A stretch of 64,000 nt of DNA from Roridomyces roridus (GCA_029378245.1 JARKIF010000007.1:2728001-2792000), one strand, 5' to 3'. Positions 10,400 through 22,854 are shown, counted from the first letter of the stretch. A program made the numbers and translations. Notes: generated from the sequence alone by a model not told the origin.

Positions 10400-13196
10400 A
10401 CACTCGTGCCAGTCAGCGCCCGTGGGTGCTGGGGCGCTTTAACATCATGAAGATGCATGCAGCGCTTGATAGGCACCCGCGCACAGTCCTCTCAGCGTCA
10501 TCCGACTTTTGACCAGGCACATCTATCGCTATGTGGCGCCTTGCTCATAGCAGTTTGGATCGCTTGGAGAAGCAAGGGGTGGGGTGGGGCGGGAGAATCC
10601 CGCCCACGAGACGAGATGAGAGGTCGAGAGACAGTGTACATTTACCTACCCACACCCACACACAACACGCGCCACGGCGCCTTCCTTTCATCTCGGGCTC
10701 TTTCTTTGCATGTTCATCTGTACAACAGCTATACAACATTTGTGGATATGATCTGTATTAAATGCACCAGTTGGACACTTTCAGGCGCTCGGCGGATTTT
10801 GCAGTATGTATGAGGAGGAAGAGGATCCCGGATCCGGGCCCGACGCCATTCTCCCGTGTACAAGCTTGCTTTCACTTTCATGTCGGGTTCTGCCTCGTCA
10901 CTCTGTGCTGTGGGCGCTCATCGCTCATTCATATCTAACAGCCACACCTCGTATCGCGATTGGAATGCTCGGCAAGGGCTTTTCGCCATTGGCGAATAGT
11001 ACTGGCTGGAATTTGGAATACCGCCTGTGTACAGCTGTGTGATCACGCAATGCTCTGAAGAAGTCGATTTTTTGGCGTTGGCGTTGGCAGTGAGCGGTGT
11101 CTGTGATAAGTCCCGCGCCAGTGGTTCGACGCGCGCAGAGAATGTCATGAGACGTCTCAGAGGTGCCAGCTGGCGAGAATTTTCTAGAGATATTTATGTT
11201 CACGCAATTTCCAGGGTCACTTCCGTGATGCGGTGACCGTCTAGTTCTCGTGAAGGCTAATGTTGGGCTAATCCGTGCATTCTTTGACAGTCCATTTTCC
11301 GCTGTTGAATGGTCTTTGTTGTAAAAGATGAATGTTCCGCGCAAAATGAATCTCTGTTGACGAGATTATGGTCATACCGAACCTTGCAACAATCAGACTT
11401 TCATCTGAGCGTCTACTTATCCTTGGCTGACGACAAAGATTTCATACCGGCTGCCATTTCTGAAGGAACGAAGCTACTTACGAATTCCACTTTGTGCAAC
11501 CTGACATCAGATTATTTTTTGATGGAGGTACCGAATGCCTCACCCCGTGGCTTCAACTTCTCAACTTTCAAATTACTGAAAGGTACTGAAAGGAGCAGAA
11601 GAAGAAAACGCGGGGGCGGGAGGACACACGAATCCCGACACAGCTGTCGTCGTTTTTGGCAATATGGCGAGCCGAATGGGGCAAGTGCATTTTTTTCTCT
11701 CGAAATACTCAAGTCAACAGCCTTTGGAAGTAAGTAAAACGTTATTAACAGCACTTACTCGGAGGTATCTCTTTCTTTTTATTGTTTCTTCTACACCCGA
11801 GCCTGCCCGATGTCGAAATGTTCAGCAAATGTTCAGTAATTAGATATCGCCTTGGAAATATCGGGATAAGAACGCCCCCGACAACGGAGTCGCGGTCTTG
11901 TCTCGACTGTTGGTGGGGCTCTCCGTGCCTCTGGAACATCCCTCTGCGCCGGTGTTTCAGGGATGGAAGTATACTTAACCTGCTCAGTGTATTCTTGAGA
12001 GAGAGCCTCCGAACCTGTTAAAATCAATGAACTTCCAAAGTACTTGTGTTTGCTCTCAGACTCACGATTATATTCGCACCATGGTTGAGGGCGTGGAAAT
12101 CCACTGTGGGTCAGTGAGACACCGCCGTAAATACGCTGACAAAATGTCGCCGTCTCCGCTCGGCCGTCGGATTTTTGACCCGAGGTCATAATACCGATAC
12201 CTATTACCGATCGAGGTGTGGTATGTTGCGGGGGGTCGGTCATTCGGCCATTCGGGGACTCGGCCACTCGGTTAGTGTGCACTCGAGTCTGCAATACAGA
12301 CTGCTGGAAACATTCCACAACAGCCTTGGCGCTAAATTGAGATATTCGCAATTATTCAACGAGAACCAGCTGTTGGACACAAGTAAGATGTGCCGGGTAT
12401 AAATTGTTCTCTTCGAAAAATCGAATCCTTGTTGTAACCTAGATGCTCAAAACGTCTCCCTGTTCATTTCGCTTGCTGTATCGGAACCTTTGCGATGTGG
12501 TCCGTCATATTATTCTTTTCGGTTCACATTCATCTGAAGGACGGCACAGAACAGCAAATGTGAGCTGGTCCGTGGTGCATCTCAAGTTGGCACGGATCTT
12601 GGGCCATTTTTCCGGACTCATCGAGCTTGGCTGTCTCGGCAACGTCGCGTCTGAGCGAAAATGAATCGAACCGGTGTGCTGTGAATGAGGCTGCACCAGG
12701 TTTACACCAGGCCTTCTGCTGCAGAAGGATTCTATTATAATTGACACCACACTGGTAGTACCGCATTTCGATTCTCAGGGCACAAAGCCAACCTGGGGCC
12801 CAGTTATTACAGTTGAACTCCGGGTGCTGTGCTGGGCAATGCAGGAGGCTCTGAAAGTTGGAACCCAGCCTCCGGCAGGATACGAAGAGGATTTCCTCCT
12901 GGATTTTGTCCGAGTTGAACCCACTGACGACCATCACCGTGTGCGAGCGGGAGGATCTGGACTTTAGAATCAGCGCTTGGTTATCAACCCGCATCGTCTT
13001 GATGATCCGATCTGGGCAGACATCACGGAGTCCAAACAAAATGTCATGCGGCGTTGGTGCGGCGCCAACGGGTTACTTGCGGCACTCATGTCAACTGGGG
13101 TTTCCACAGCTTTCTGCTTCTACGCCCCTCATAAAGGGCTGCCAGGGTGACCCATCCTCACCCACTCGCGCCTGAGTGCTCTTCCTAACGGTGGAA
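10400..13196. other. Long gene-poor interval with possible coding remnants
   Basis: No full gene is recognised. On the plus strand 12688-12963 keeps a continuous frame with protein-like composition (for example DTTLVVPHFDSQGTKPTW and PPAGYEEDFLLDFVRVEP), possibly an isolated exon of unknown family. Around 12230-12272 there is a short internal repeat of the type TCGGCCAyTCGG. Several overlapping minus-strand frames between 11833 and 13039 look like chance openings. Confidence 0.35.
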
Positions 13197-15111
13197 ATGC
13201 AGCAGTCCACGGCACTCCAGGTCAGTGAGAAGATTCCCGGGTCGCTGCGACCCACGACGTCCTACGACACTGGTCGCTACGACAACAGTGGACTGTACGT
13301 CTGCTCTATTGGACCAGGACCCATCATTGAACAGCCCCTTTCCAGCGTGGATCCCGTGTGCATGAAAATCACAGCCGGCCTCTTTACGACATGGCTAGAT
13401 CCCGAGTGCGTCGAGTGGCAATACCAGGAAACACATGCTGATCAAAGTAGGCCGGAATACTTGCCTCGCTTCTGGACTTCCCAGGTTCATCCCGAAGGCC
13501 AGCCGTACTTCGCCTGGGCGGGGCCTTTGCGCGTGGTTACCGAGGCGCACTTGTATCGGCCTGAAACGTTGCATGAAATTCACGCCTGGATCGACTACTT
13601 TCAAGACACGCTTTTTGCACTCGGGCGCAAGACCTCTGAGGAGATTGAGCTCTTTCTCAGGCTGGAAGATGGCGGATGCGCATATTACTTTGTCGATCAC
13701 TCGACACGGACGCAATTCTGGCTCGAAAGTTTCAGCACAGACGATCTTGGACTCCCTGCAGTAGTCTCAATCTCGCAACTGAGTAATTCATGGTTTTCTC
13801 CGATTTTCGATTCATCTAATGAATCATCAGAGACCGTTCTGACCGAACTTTACTGGATGCATGTCGAACATTTCCCCATGCATGTGCGACCAATGTCAAT
13901 AGCGACACTGAATGAAATCACGTCCATCTTCTCGCACGGGTTCTGTGGTCAGTTCCCCAGTAAATCTGCCCGATTTACGGTGTTTGACCGGCTCCTAGAT
14001 CAGATGACCTCCCGAGTATCCACATTTCTGTACACCGCGCAACAATGCAAAGATTTCGTCGCTATCCTGAAGAGTTGTGGAGGTGGGAGCATACCTCATG
14101 ATTGTTAGGATGTCTGAACTCAGGGGACAACCAGATGATATGGAAAATGGGCATACTACTTGGATCATAGGTACCTACCCTTCAGTTTTTTCACACCAAA
14201 TATATGCTCAAATCTCTACTTAGCCCGTTTGTGCAGCATCGTTGGTGAGAACCACCCCATATTAGCAGCAACGAGCAACACTCAACATCTCGCAGCTCAT
14301 CACAGATACATTACCCACTACGGACAAGAGCATGCTCGATTGTCAAGAGATCAATCCATCCTTTACGACCCTGAACAAAAACATCGCTGGATCTCAATCC
14401 TCTTCTCCCATCTCACATTCAAAACATCTGACAAGTACATCGCGCGGCTGGATGATGCTTTCGTAGATCATCTTGTCTACGAGAATCACTGGGAACAGTT
14501 GATATCCGACTGTGTGCAGCAGTGGAGGCGGGCTGGAGGTGTGGCATTTGGGGGTCTTTTGTATGTTTCAAATTTCCATCCAGGTCTTTTGTTGACTTAA
14601 CCTACCTGCTGTTAGGTTGCACATCCCCTTCCTTGCACTCAATTTTCAATCAATTGCCCTCGTGGCAACCTCACTCACCCTCTGCGGAATGAGTCTGGCA
14701 TCTTCCATGCTACTTACGCACAAATACGAGCCAATGCAACGAATTAATGCCACTGATGCTGTATGTTCCATTTCTTCAACCAGCATGGAATTATGGCCTC
14801 ATTTAGACTTGCAGATGAACTACCTAGACACTATCCAGTCACCCACGTTCAAATTCCAATTCACCGCACTCGCCTTCTCACTTCCGCAAGCCTTGCATCT
14901 GTGGGGGTTCCTCATCCTCCCAATAAACTACCTGCTTCTGGTCCCTCAGTATCTTAGTGTCGGAGCAGCGATAGCGCTTACCTCGCTTTCGTTGCTCCTC
15001 ATGATGATATTGTATTGCATCACCTCCGAGGCAGTTCATACTGCTCTGCCACAGACAGTGGAATTTTTCCGCCGAGGAGCCAGGAACAATGCAAATGAAT
15101 CAATGGCTTGA
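13197..15111 (+). CDS. Membrane protein of the Agaricomycete 'WW-associated' family, unknown function
   Basis: The ATG at 13197 opens a large exon (MQQSTALQVSEKIPG...). The protein has a WW-like stretch (LPRFWTSQVHPEGQPYFAW) and the family's conserved core: AHLYRPETLHEIHAWIDY, EIELFLRLEDGG, YYFVDHSTRTQFWLES, ELYWMHVEHFPMHV and DRLLDQMTSRVSTFLYTAQQC. Splicing across 14090-14330 joins GHTTWII, ARLCSIV and AHHRYITHYGQEHARL. This is followed by RWISILFSHLTFKTSDKYIARLDDAFVDHLVY. The C-terminal third has several hydrophobic helices (LNFQSIALVATSLTLCGMSL, ALTSLSLLLMMILYC), so the protein is anchored with the core domain inside the cell. The family is multi-copy in mushrooms and its role is not known. 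The intron just after KSC near 14085 is the least certain. Confidence 0.75.
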
Positions 15112-15532
15112 GAGCAGAAATGGCTTGGCTTTGACCTCTGTTTCGGTTCATGATCAGGCAGAACTCTGGAATGTGGTGGATGGATGGGTTTTCGAACGCG
15201 ACAAAATATTCAACTAGGTTGACGCGGAAGACTTGACGAAAAGCTAATTCTTTGGGAGAACTCTGTTAACTCTACCAAAAATGCACGTCCGGTTGAATAG
15301 CCATGCCGAAGATCCGAGAGCTGAAAAATTCAGACCCAGCAGCCTGGCATCCACGTGGCTCTGCTTGGCTGCCGTGGCCTGTCCTTACAACTCTTCCAGA
15401 GTCCCAGTTGCATTACCAGAAACGTGTATCATACTATACGGTTTACACTATACAAAGTACTTGATTAAATACAAACCTAGCCCATTAAATTATTGAACCT
15501 ATAATAAACCTCCTTCCCAAAGGCAAGGGACT
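15112..15532. other. Convergent intergenic spacer
   Basis: This is an AT-rich 3' flank shared by two convergent genes. It contains AATAAA-like stretches near 15490-15505 and no gene. Confidence 0.5.
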
Positions 15533-17518
15533 CTAGATATCCCAAAACGAGTCAAGATCCAACGGTCTCTGACTAGCAAGCTGGGGATGCTGAAACATCT
15601 CAGCGTCATAACACGACCCGGATACAGGTCCAGCCGATCTGTTCAAATGGCGAGCTTTGGCCTTTTGGTACCTCCGCCACTTGGTCGTGGTCAGATGCCG
15701 AGTGAGCGCCATTCCGTGGAGTGTATGACTGTGATGGGGATCAGAATTAACAAAATTCGTTATGCGTGAAGTTGAATACTTGCCTAACTCGCGTGACGAG
15801 ATCCCTCAACGTGGGGTGTGGGGTTTCGTTCAGAACTTGCATCAACGCCTGCGAGGATCCGGATTCAGTTTCCCTCTTCAAAGACAAGGAACAGCGAAAG
15901 ATAAATACCTGAGTCATACCCACACCTTCCTCATTCTCCCAACTCAATTCAGAGTCCTTGCACGCACTCAAAGAAATAACATTGGCCACCTCATCTGTTG
16001 GTCCTCCGCAAGTCCGGCACCACCCTCGACAATACGCAGAAAGCGGACTTGCGGAGAGAGTCACCGAGCTGGGCAGCGCCGACGGCAGCGAGTCGTGAGC
16101 CAAGCACGGCTTTAAGAATGACGCCGGCGACAGTGACTGCACAGCGTTATCGCGGTCCGAAGACCTGTGATCTTGGCCTTGCGGTGGCGGTGGCAGATTC
16201 TCCTTGGTCGCCGGACACGCAGCAGCGGAAGTCCACAGCTTCAGAGCCGGTGGGACGCGTGCTCTGCGTGTTATTACCGGGGACCGTGAGATGCTGAGAC
16301 GTCGGGAGAGTGATACGGTGGGAGAAGTGGGTCCAGGTCCTGATCCAGCATCGGATGCAGGAGGCGTACGAGGTTCGGCGATAAAGACCCCGATGGGCTC
16401 GAGACTTCGCGTGTTGATCGGTGAGAGCGGACTTCGTGTTCGGTAGGCCACCGACGGACTTGGTGGTGGGCCGGCCGCCGAGCGTAATGGGAGTATAGGG
16501 CTGCAGAGGCTGTCGATGGATGTACGGCGGGAGCGTATACGCGTAGGCGACGTGCGTGCTGTCTGGTAAATTGTACGGGATCGTGTGAGAACCGAGGGAG
16601 AGTCGAGGGTAAGCTTCCGGCCTTTTCATGAATGGTTAGATGAGCAATGGGAGCTACGTGTAAGGTTCACTTACTCTGCTCGTCGTTTTTGCATTTACCC
16701 TTTGAGAGCCATGGGACAAAGACTCGATTACACCGCGTGTGCTCCAAATCTGGATACTCGGGTTAGGATATGCGGGTGAGGGCGAATGCGGCGAACGTAC
16801 CGAGTAGGGTGGCGGAATGGCACGAGTCAAATACGGCGACAAGGGTGGCGCCTACGGGCAAAGTGTCGACCAGACATTCACGTAATTCCTGGAGAGTTTT
16901 TAATGCCTCCGTGGGGTACGCAAAAAGTTATGGCCCACGTTGTCCTTGATCACGTTGTCTTCTCCGTCCAGAGGAACGAGGCCTGACGCATGACATGAGA
17001 AAGGAGCAGCTGATACAATTAGAAATGCACCGACATTCGATCAGGCGACTCTCCCCGGCATCGCTCTGGCTCGGGATCTGGATGGTATGTCCACAGTCTG
17101 CGGAGGATTGGTCAGTACCTCGCGAGAGCTATCCAAAGAAACTTACATTGGAAGAACAGCTTGTCTCCCTTCTTCACGTCAGAAACGAGATCTTTTATAG
17201 CCATCATCTGCTCCCGGTCAATCCAGGGCAAACGACCTGTGCAAATGATGGACTCACGATGTTCCGTTTGTCCGGCTGGGGATGGCCGGGGACGCCATCG
17301 TCGACGAGGACTAGGATGTCCTCTGGCTTGTACCCGTACGTTTGCTGCAGTAGCATCTTCATCTGCGCGACATCGTGATGCGGGCCGCGAAGTGCAGCCA
17401 ATGCTGGGTCGGGCGCAGACAGCGAGTTGATGCCGACGAGGAGGGCTTTTTTCGACGGCTCCCAGCACAGATAAGAAGAGGAAGGCGTGGGTTCGGACTT
17501 TGCGGGAGAAGAGGGCAT
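15533..17518 (-). CDS. Metacaspase (caspase-like cysteine peptidase, clan CD)
   Basis: Metacaspases cleave after Arg or Lys and act in stress responses, ageing and programmed cell death. The start at 17516-17518 gives MPSSPAKSEPTPSSS, then the p20 core: KKALLVGINSL, PHHDVAQMKMLLQQTYGY, DILVLVDDG, QPDKRNI and DLVSDVKKGDKLFFQ. Splicing gives YCGHTIQIP with the catalytic His. Next come ECLVPLDGEDNVIKDN, LRECLVDTLPVGATLVAVF and DSCHSATLL with the catalytic Cys, then DLEHTRCNRVFVPWLSKG. A Pro/Ser-rich linker of more than 100 residues follows. The p10-like part is NVISLSACKDSELSWENEEG, MTQALMQ and PHPTLRDLVTRV. The last exon (15533-15728) encodes SHTLHGMALTRH and ends LDLDSFWDI. The catalytic dyad is intact. 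One intron uses a GC donor (see findings). There is no RING or zinc-finger prodomain. Confidence 0.88.
15729..15783 (-). other. Non-canonical GC-AG intron in the metacaspase gene
   Basis: Read on the minus strand, the exon ends GTTAG and the intron begins GCAAGT and ends CACAG. Only this 55-nt removal joins RDLVTRV to SHTLHGMAL, as the family requires. Reading through the intron soon meets a stop. Confidence 0.75.
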
Positions 17519-17560
17519 GAGAGCTGTGGGATGGTGTGCACCCGACCAACGAGAGAGATA

Positions 17561-17566
17561 CTTATA
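17561..17566 (-). promoter_or_regulatory. TATA box of the metacaspase gene
   Basis: TATAAG on the minus strand lies 43 nt upstream of the ATG at 17518. Confidence 0.5.
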
Positions 17567-18659
17567 ATAACACGTCCAAAGGCTGTTCTGATTCCACGCC
17601 TGGAGGTTGGAGCCGCGAGACGATGACCAATATGAGAAGGAGTCATTTATCTTTCCGAGATAACGACCAACGGTTCCTGCACGATCGCAGCTGCTGCAAG
17701 TTCAGTGTTGAACATTTTGGAGAACAACGATCTGTTCTGGCGATTAGGTCGAGAGAATGTAAAAAGTAATAGGGTTCAGCAAGAAAGAGTTGACGTTCAA
17801 GAAAACCAGAGACGCAAGCGACCAGCGTCAAGATCATCTGCTCGAAAGACCAAGCTCACTTGCTGATACACCTCAGAATATTCTGAACGTTCTTTCCCTC
17901 CCAGTCATGGCAACCAACTGAGGAAACACCGCGCCTAATGTGAGATCCGCCATGCTGCGATGCGGGTTGGTGAGTCCATGCGGTCTTGATATTGATACCT
18001 CCACTCGTAATAGATGGTCTATTCGTGGCACGTGCTGAGCAACCTGCGACGCGGCGGGATGAGTACTGCGGGACCGCTCGCTTCGGTACATGAAGTTGGA
18101 GTCAGCATTCAGTACTAAGACGCCGAGCACGCACAGAACCCGCGTAATCGGAAGGAAGGGATGAAGGAACGATGATTCGGAAAAGCGGCTCGACGGAACA
18201 GCTTTGTAACCATGTACCCATCTAAAATCGAATGCGATGCGCTGAGTAGACGTACTAATGGTTTTCAGCATAGCATCATCTGCGACGTAACGGGCTGCGG
18301 GGCGAGGCGTACTGCGGGCTGGATGCTGGGTCGGCATCGTTTCTTCTCTCCAATCTCGCTCGTTTCATTGTCCGGGGGCACGTTGGAGACGTACGGTAAC
18401 TGTCAGGGTAGTGAGGTCTCAGTTGGAACTCTTTGTTCAGGGGTAGAACTCCCCGTTGCCATGGTTGTTGGTGGAGAGGAGCAAAGTACGTTGACAAACA
18501 ATTGACAAACATCACGTGCGTATGTCACTCCTTGCTCCTAAACATCATCCTCCCACACCAGTCTGCAGTTTTAGGACTCTTTGCGACAATCGCGGAACGG
18601 ACTTCCAAGGACACACGTCAATCGACTCGGCGGCCGACGCCTACTGAAGTCTGAGCATG
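17567..18659. other. Divergent intergenic region
   Basis: About 1.1 kb between the metacaspase (-) and the FAD oxidase (+). A minus-strand open frame of about 150 codons (17873-18337) has no recognisable domain and is more likely chance than a gene. Confidence 0.4.
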
Positions 18660-18666
18660 TATAAAT
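18660..18666 (+). promoter_or_regulatory. TATA box of the first FAD oxidase gene
   Basis: TATAAAT lies 43 nt before the ATG at 18703. Confidence 0.6.
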
Positions 18667-18702
18667 TCTGGCAAGTTCTCCGCATTTCTTCCAGGTCCCA
18701 CA

Positions 18703-20408
18703 ATGCTCGTCTCTCTCGCGGCGGTCATCCTCTCTCGTCTTGCTCTCGCCGCGCAGGCCCAGTCGCTCTCTGACAACAGCAGAGCAGCGTGTGCCGTGAT
18801 CCAACAAGCTCTCGGATCCACAATCGTCCAGTCTTCTGGCGCAGAGTACAACGCCACTGCTGAAGGAACGTGGAGCCTATTCAACGCGCTGGACCAGCCA
18901 ACCTGCATTGTCTACCCCCAAAGGGCTGCCGATGTACAGATTGCCATGAAAAATATCTACCACTTCAACGCCGAGTACGCCGTTCGGGCGGGGGGTCACA
19001 GTGCGATGATTGGCTGGAACAGGTGCGTTCCGAATGTGCGGCGATCCGGACCACTGATTGTCTTGGCGTTTATAGTGTCACGGATGGAGTGCTCATTTCG
19101 TTCGAGCAGATGTCCAATGTCTCCTACGATCCTGCGACCGATATCGTTTCGCTGGAACCTGGAGTGCGCTTCGGCGATGCAGAGACAGTTCTTGAGCAGT
19201 ATGGGGTCTCTATCATTGGAGGACGTGCCAGGTACGATCGCACCCGTATATTGACCAGCTGCTGACGCGGACTCAGCGATATCGGCACTGGATTGCTCCT
19301 TGGGGGTGGCATCAACTTCATGTCTCCGTTGTACGGTTGGTCGGCCGATAGAATGAAAGAGATGGACGTTGTTCTTGTGACGGGAGAGCTTGTAACTGCT
19401 TCAGCGACCAACGAGTATGCCGATCTCTTCCGCGCTCTCAAGGGTGGGGCCAATAGGTTTGGTATCGTCACTCAATACAGAGTCTATCCTGCGCATACCG
19501 GGACGAGGGACGATAAACTATGGTTTGGCGGGTCGGTCCAGTACCCGGGATCGTCCTCCTTAGCCCTCCTCAATGCTACCGCCCATTACATACGCGACGT
19601 CACGAATCCCAATGCCGGTGCGTATGCTCTCTGTACGGAAGTTTCCTTGCTGACAAATGAAGGCGCTATCATGATTATAAACACAGCAAACCTCACCTCA
19701 CCCACCTCCAACACGCTATTCTTCTTCTACAAGGGCGACAGCCTCCCATGGAGCATCTTTGGCGAATTTCTGTGTATCCCCAGCACCTCACAATCCCTCT
19801 CCCCGCTCAGCTATTTCGACATCACATTCCTCATCGCAGGCAATACGCGAGTGAATGGGAATCAATTCGGCGCTTCGGCTTGGGTTGGGGACGACGCGGC
19901 GTTCTTGAACGGGTTTAACCACCTCTTGAATTTCACACAGAATTTTGGGACGAGGCTCGTCGAAGCTTCCATGATCGTTTCGCCGATACCGCTCTCTCAA
20001 TGGGAGGCGAGTCTTTCTGGACCAAATGCGATTGGGAATCCGGGTGTTTCGTACGGTGCTATTAATTGGGATATAGTGTATCCGGCGGGGGAGACGGAAC
20101 GGCCGCAGGACATCGACGATGGGGTCAAGTTACTCATTTCTCAGTGCGTTGTTTCATTTCATTTGGCCTTTCGTCGGCGTTGATATCTTTTGGCAGGACG
20201 CCACCGAGCCCCGGTCTTCCGCTGTATGTGAATGAATGCGATGCCAGCCAGGACGTTTTCGCCACCTACCCTGACTATCCTGCGCTCAAGGCTGCGTATG
20301 CCAAATACGATCGTACTAGGTCCGCTGATTTTACTTGGGTCGATTCGGGATCTTGATGGTATTTGTAGGTTCAACGTGGAGTACACGGAAGGCCCGAAAG
20401 GTCTCTGA
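18703..20408 (+). CDS. Secreted FAD-linked oxidase (PCMH-type FAD-binding; berberine-bridge/oligosaccharide-oxidase-like)
   Basis: The protein starts with a signal peptide (MLVSLAAVILSRLALAAQAQ), then YNATAEGTWSLFN and CIVYPQRAADVQIAM. The covalent-FAD His lies in RAGGHSAM. These are followed by GVLISFEQMSNVSYD, VSLEPGVRFGD, GLLLGGGINFMSPLYGWSAD, MDVVLVTGELVTAS and ALKGGANRFGIVTQYRVYP. The C-terminal part runs through SPIPLSQWEASLSGPNAIG and PPSPGLPLYVNECDASQD and ends VEYTEGPKGL. Members oxidise alcohol, sugar or lactol groups and reduce O2 to H2O2; the substrate here is unknown. The second covalent Cys of bicovalent enzymes is replaced (GGRASDIGTG), so FAD is probably held by the His alone. 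Introns interrupt the gene after WNS, GRA, PNA, ISQ and DRT. A ferric reductase gene follows 291 nt downstream on the same strand. Confidence 0.85.
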
Positions 20409-20663
20409 TTCCGGCTAGCTCGCAGGTACTCCGAGAGTAAGTACCGACTTCAAGCTTCCCTTGGTTTTTGGAACCTCAGCACACGGGAGTCTTTCAAGGG
20501 TGTTCTTACGGTTTTCTTACACATCCTGGGTTCCATCCGGCAATTCTATGCAGATGGCGATTAGATTAGGCGGGATCGAGACATGTGAAGATTGATTAGG
20601 CGAGTGCGGATCGGATTAGATCTCAATCATATCAGATAACCGTCCACTCATTTTTTCAGGTAT

Positions 20664-20669
20664 TATAAG
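20664..20669 (+). promoter_or_regulatory. TATA box of the ferric reductase gene
   Basis: TATAAG lies 36 nt before the ATG at 20700. Confidence 0.5.
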
Positions 20670-20699
20670 ACGACATTTACCATTTTCTCCCCACATCCA

Positions 20700-22854
20700 A
20701 TGGCCAAATCCCAAGACCCCGACCGCCTCCGCCGCATCTACCTCGGATACTTGTACCCCAAGCAAGTCTGGTACTTCCTCGGCGCGTTCATTGCCCTCGT
20801 CGCCGTTTGCCACCTGGTTTCCGTCGTCTACGCCCATTGGACAAGCCGACATGCCTCCAAGACGAGGGACACGTCGCTGAGACATCGTGTCTCGCTACGC
20901 CGCCTCCCTCTCGCCTCGATCAACCTCTTCCGCACGGTGGCCTTCCGTTGGTCCGTCACCATCTGGGGCACGCACACCTTCAACGTCGCCGACTTTTTCC
21001 TCACCTCCACGTACATCTCGATCCTCTTCACATGGACGTTTATCAACAGTGAGTGTCTCCACTTGATCTCGTCGACCTCGCTCACCAGATTGCAGCGAAA
21101 AGCCTTGGCGGCGTCAAGTACGATCCCAAGTACTTTGCCAATCGCTGTGGGCACATCGCCGCCGTTCAGCTCCCGCTCACTGCTGCTCTGGGGATGAAGA
21201 ATAATGTCATCACGCGTGAGTCCTTTGGTCAACGCGCACCGTTCGATACTAATTGCGCAGTGCTCACCGGTGTCGGCTTTGACCAAGTGCGTACTCAACC
21301 TTGGTGTCTACCCTTCCTAATACCCGTCCCAGCTCGAGTACCTCCACCGACTTTCCGCTCGCGTCATCTGCGTCCTGGCTTGGGTACATGCCTTCGGTCG
21401 GGTGCGTCCTCTTCTCCCTCAATCCCATACTCGAGACTGACTATCCACAGATTTACCTCAAAATCAGCGCCGACGATCTCGCCTCCCAATGGTTCCACCT
21501 CGGCATAATGAGCACCTCCGCCCTCACTCTCCTCTGCTTCTTCTCCATTCGACCCATCCGGAAACGCAACTACGAGTTCTTCCTCATCTTCCACTTCATA
21601 TTCGGCGTCCTCACGCTCGTCGGCACCTACATCCACGTAGCCAACTCGGATAACGGGGGATACGTTTGGCCGGCTCTCCTCCTTTACGGCCTCGACGTCG
21701 TGCTGCGATTCGCCCGGAGGCTGCTCGTCAACACGCATCTATTCGGTGTGAAGGAGAAGCGGAGGGTGTCATCCAACGCGACTGTGTCCATCATCTCTCC
21801 CCACTTCCTCCGCATTCTCGTCGACGCCCCGCCCTACATGCGTTGGAGTCCCGGTCAGGTAGTGTATCTCACGCTCATGGCCGGTGGGCTGTCTCTCGCT
21901 GAATCTCATCCCTTCACGATCGCGTATTCTGTTCCGATGTCGTCTGATTCCGAGAAGGCCACCCCGGAACGTCTGGCGTTTATCCTTCGCGTGCGTTCCG
22001 GATTCACGCGCCGGCTTTTCGAGTCGCTGGACGATGGGAGTAAAGACTACCAGGCGTTTTTGGATGGTCCGTACAGCTCGCCACCGGTCGTCAGGGGATT
22101 CGAACGGGTTGTCTTTATATCTGGTGCGTTTATTTCCTATTCGTTGAGACACGCATTAAGACTTTATTCTTTGTTCGCAGGCGGGTCGGGTGTCTCGTTC
22201 ACGCTGTCGCTGTTCCTCGATCTCGTCCATGCTGCACGCAAGAACACTAACCCTCGGTGTCGACGAATTCTGTTCGTCTGGGCAATTAGAGATCTAGGTA
22301 AGTTTCTTCAATCGCGACGAATCCAACCATCGGCTAACTATAACAGACCAAATCGACTGGATCAAAGACGCTGTAACGCGTGCACTATCCTCTCTCGACC
22401 CCGAGTCCGACATCGACATCGCCATCCGATTGCATCTCACCTCCTCACCCGAGAGCGTTGCGGGCCCCGACGACGCCGAGTCAAGCTCCGAGTCTGACTC
22501 GGCTGCGGGCTCGGGTACCCTCACCCCGGCGGGCAGTAACGAAAAGTTCTTCTCTCCAGAGTACGAACCCCTCCCTGGTGTACCCAACGTGCGTCTGCTA
22601 CGTGGACGGCCTGATGTTCGGACCATCCTGGACGAGGAGGTGGAGGGTGCCAAGGGGGCTGTGAGCGTCAATGGTGCGTGTTGTCTTCAAGCTTCCTTCT
22701 TACAACTTCGTTGAGTATGTGAATAGTATGCGGGACGCACGCTTTGGGAGCTTCTGTGCGCGGAGCGTTGGGGAGTAGGGCGGGCAGGCGGTTTGTGGAT
22801 ATCTTGCGCGGTGGACCGAGTGTCATGTTGCATGTAGAGGGGTACGGGAGTTAG
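20700..22854 (+). CDS. Ferric/cupric reductase transmembrane component (FRE family)
   Basis: This plasma-membrane flavocytochrome moves electrons from NADPH through FAD and two hemes to reduce extracellular Fe(III) or Cu(II). The start at 20700 gives MAKSQDPDRLRRIYLGYLYP and a first helix (VWYFLGAFIALVAVCHLVSV). The heme-binding core has the four expected histidines in LEYLHRLSARVICVLAWVHA and FLIFHFIFGVLTLVGTYIHV. The FAD motif is HPFTIAYSVP, preceded by MRWSPGQVVYLTL. The NADPH site includes FISGGSGVSFTLSLFLDLV after splicing. The C-terminus has the conserved Cys-Gly as CGTHALGAS and ends MLHVEGYGS. An acidic Ser-rich insertion near the NADPH domain (DDAESSSESDSAAGSG) is unusual but probably a surface loop. 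About eight short introns are present. The position directly after an FAD oxidase suggests shared regulation. Confidence 0.87.

Noticed and set aside
11833..12351. Minus-strand open frame of about 170 codons
   Set aside because: No recognisable motif and uneven, non-protein-like composition. It overlaps short repeats at 12230-12272.
17873..18337. Minus-strand frame that might extend the metacaspase upstream
   Set aside because: The metacaspase has its own TATA box and a well-placed ATG at 17518. No prodomain motif is present in this frame.
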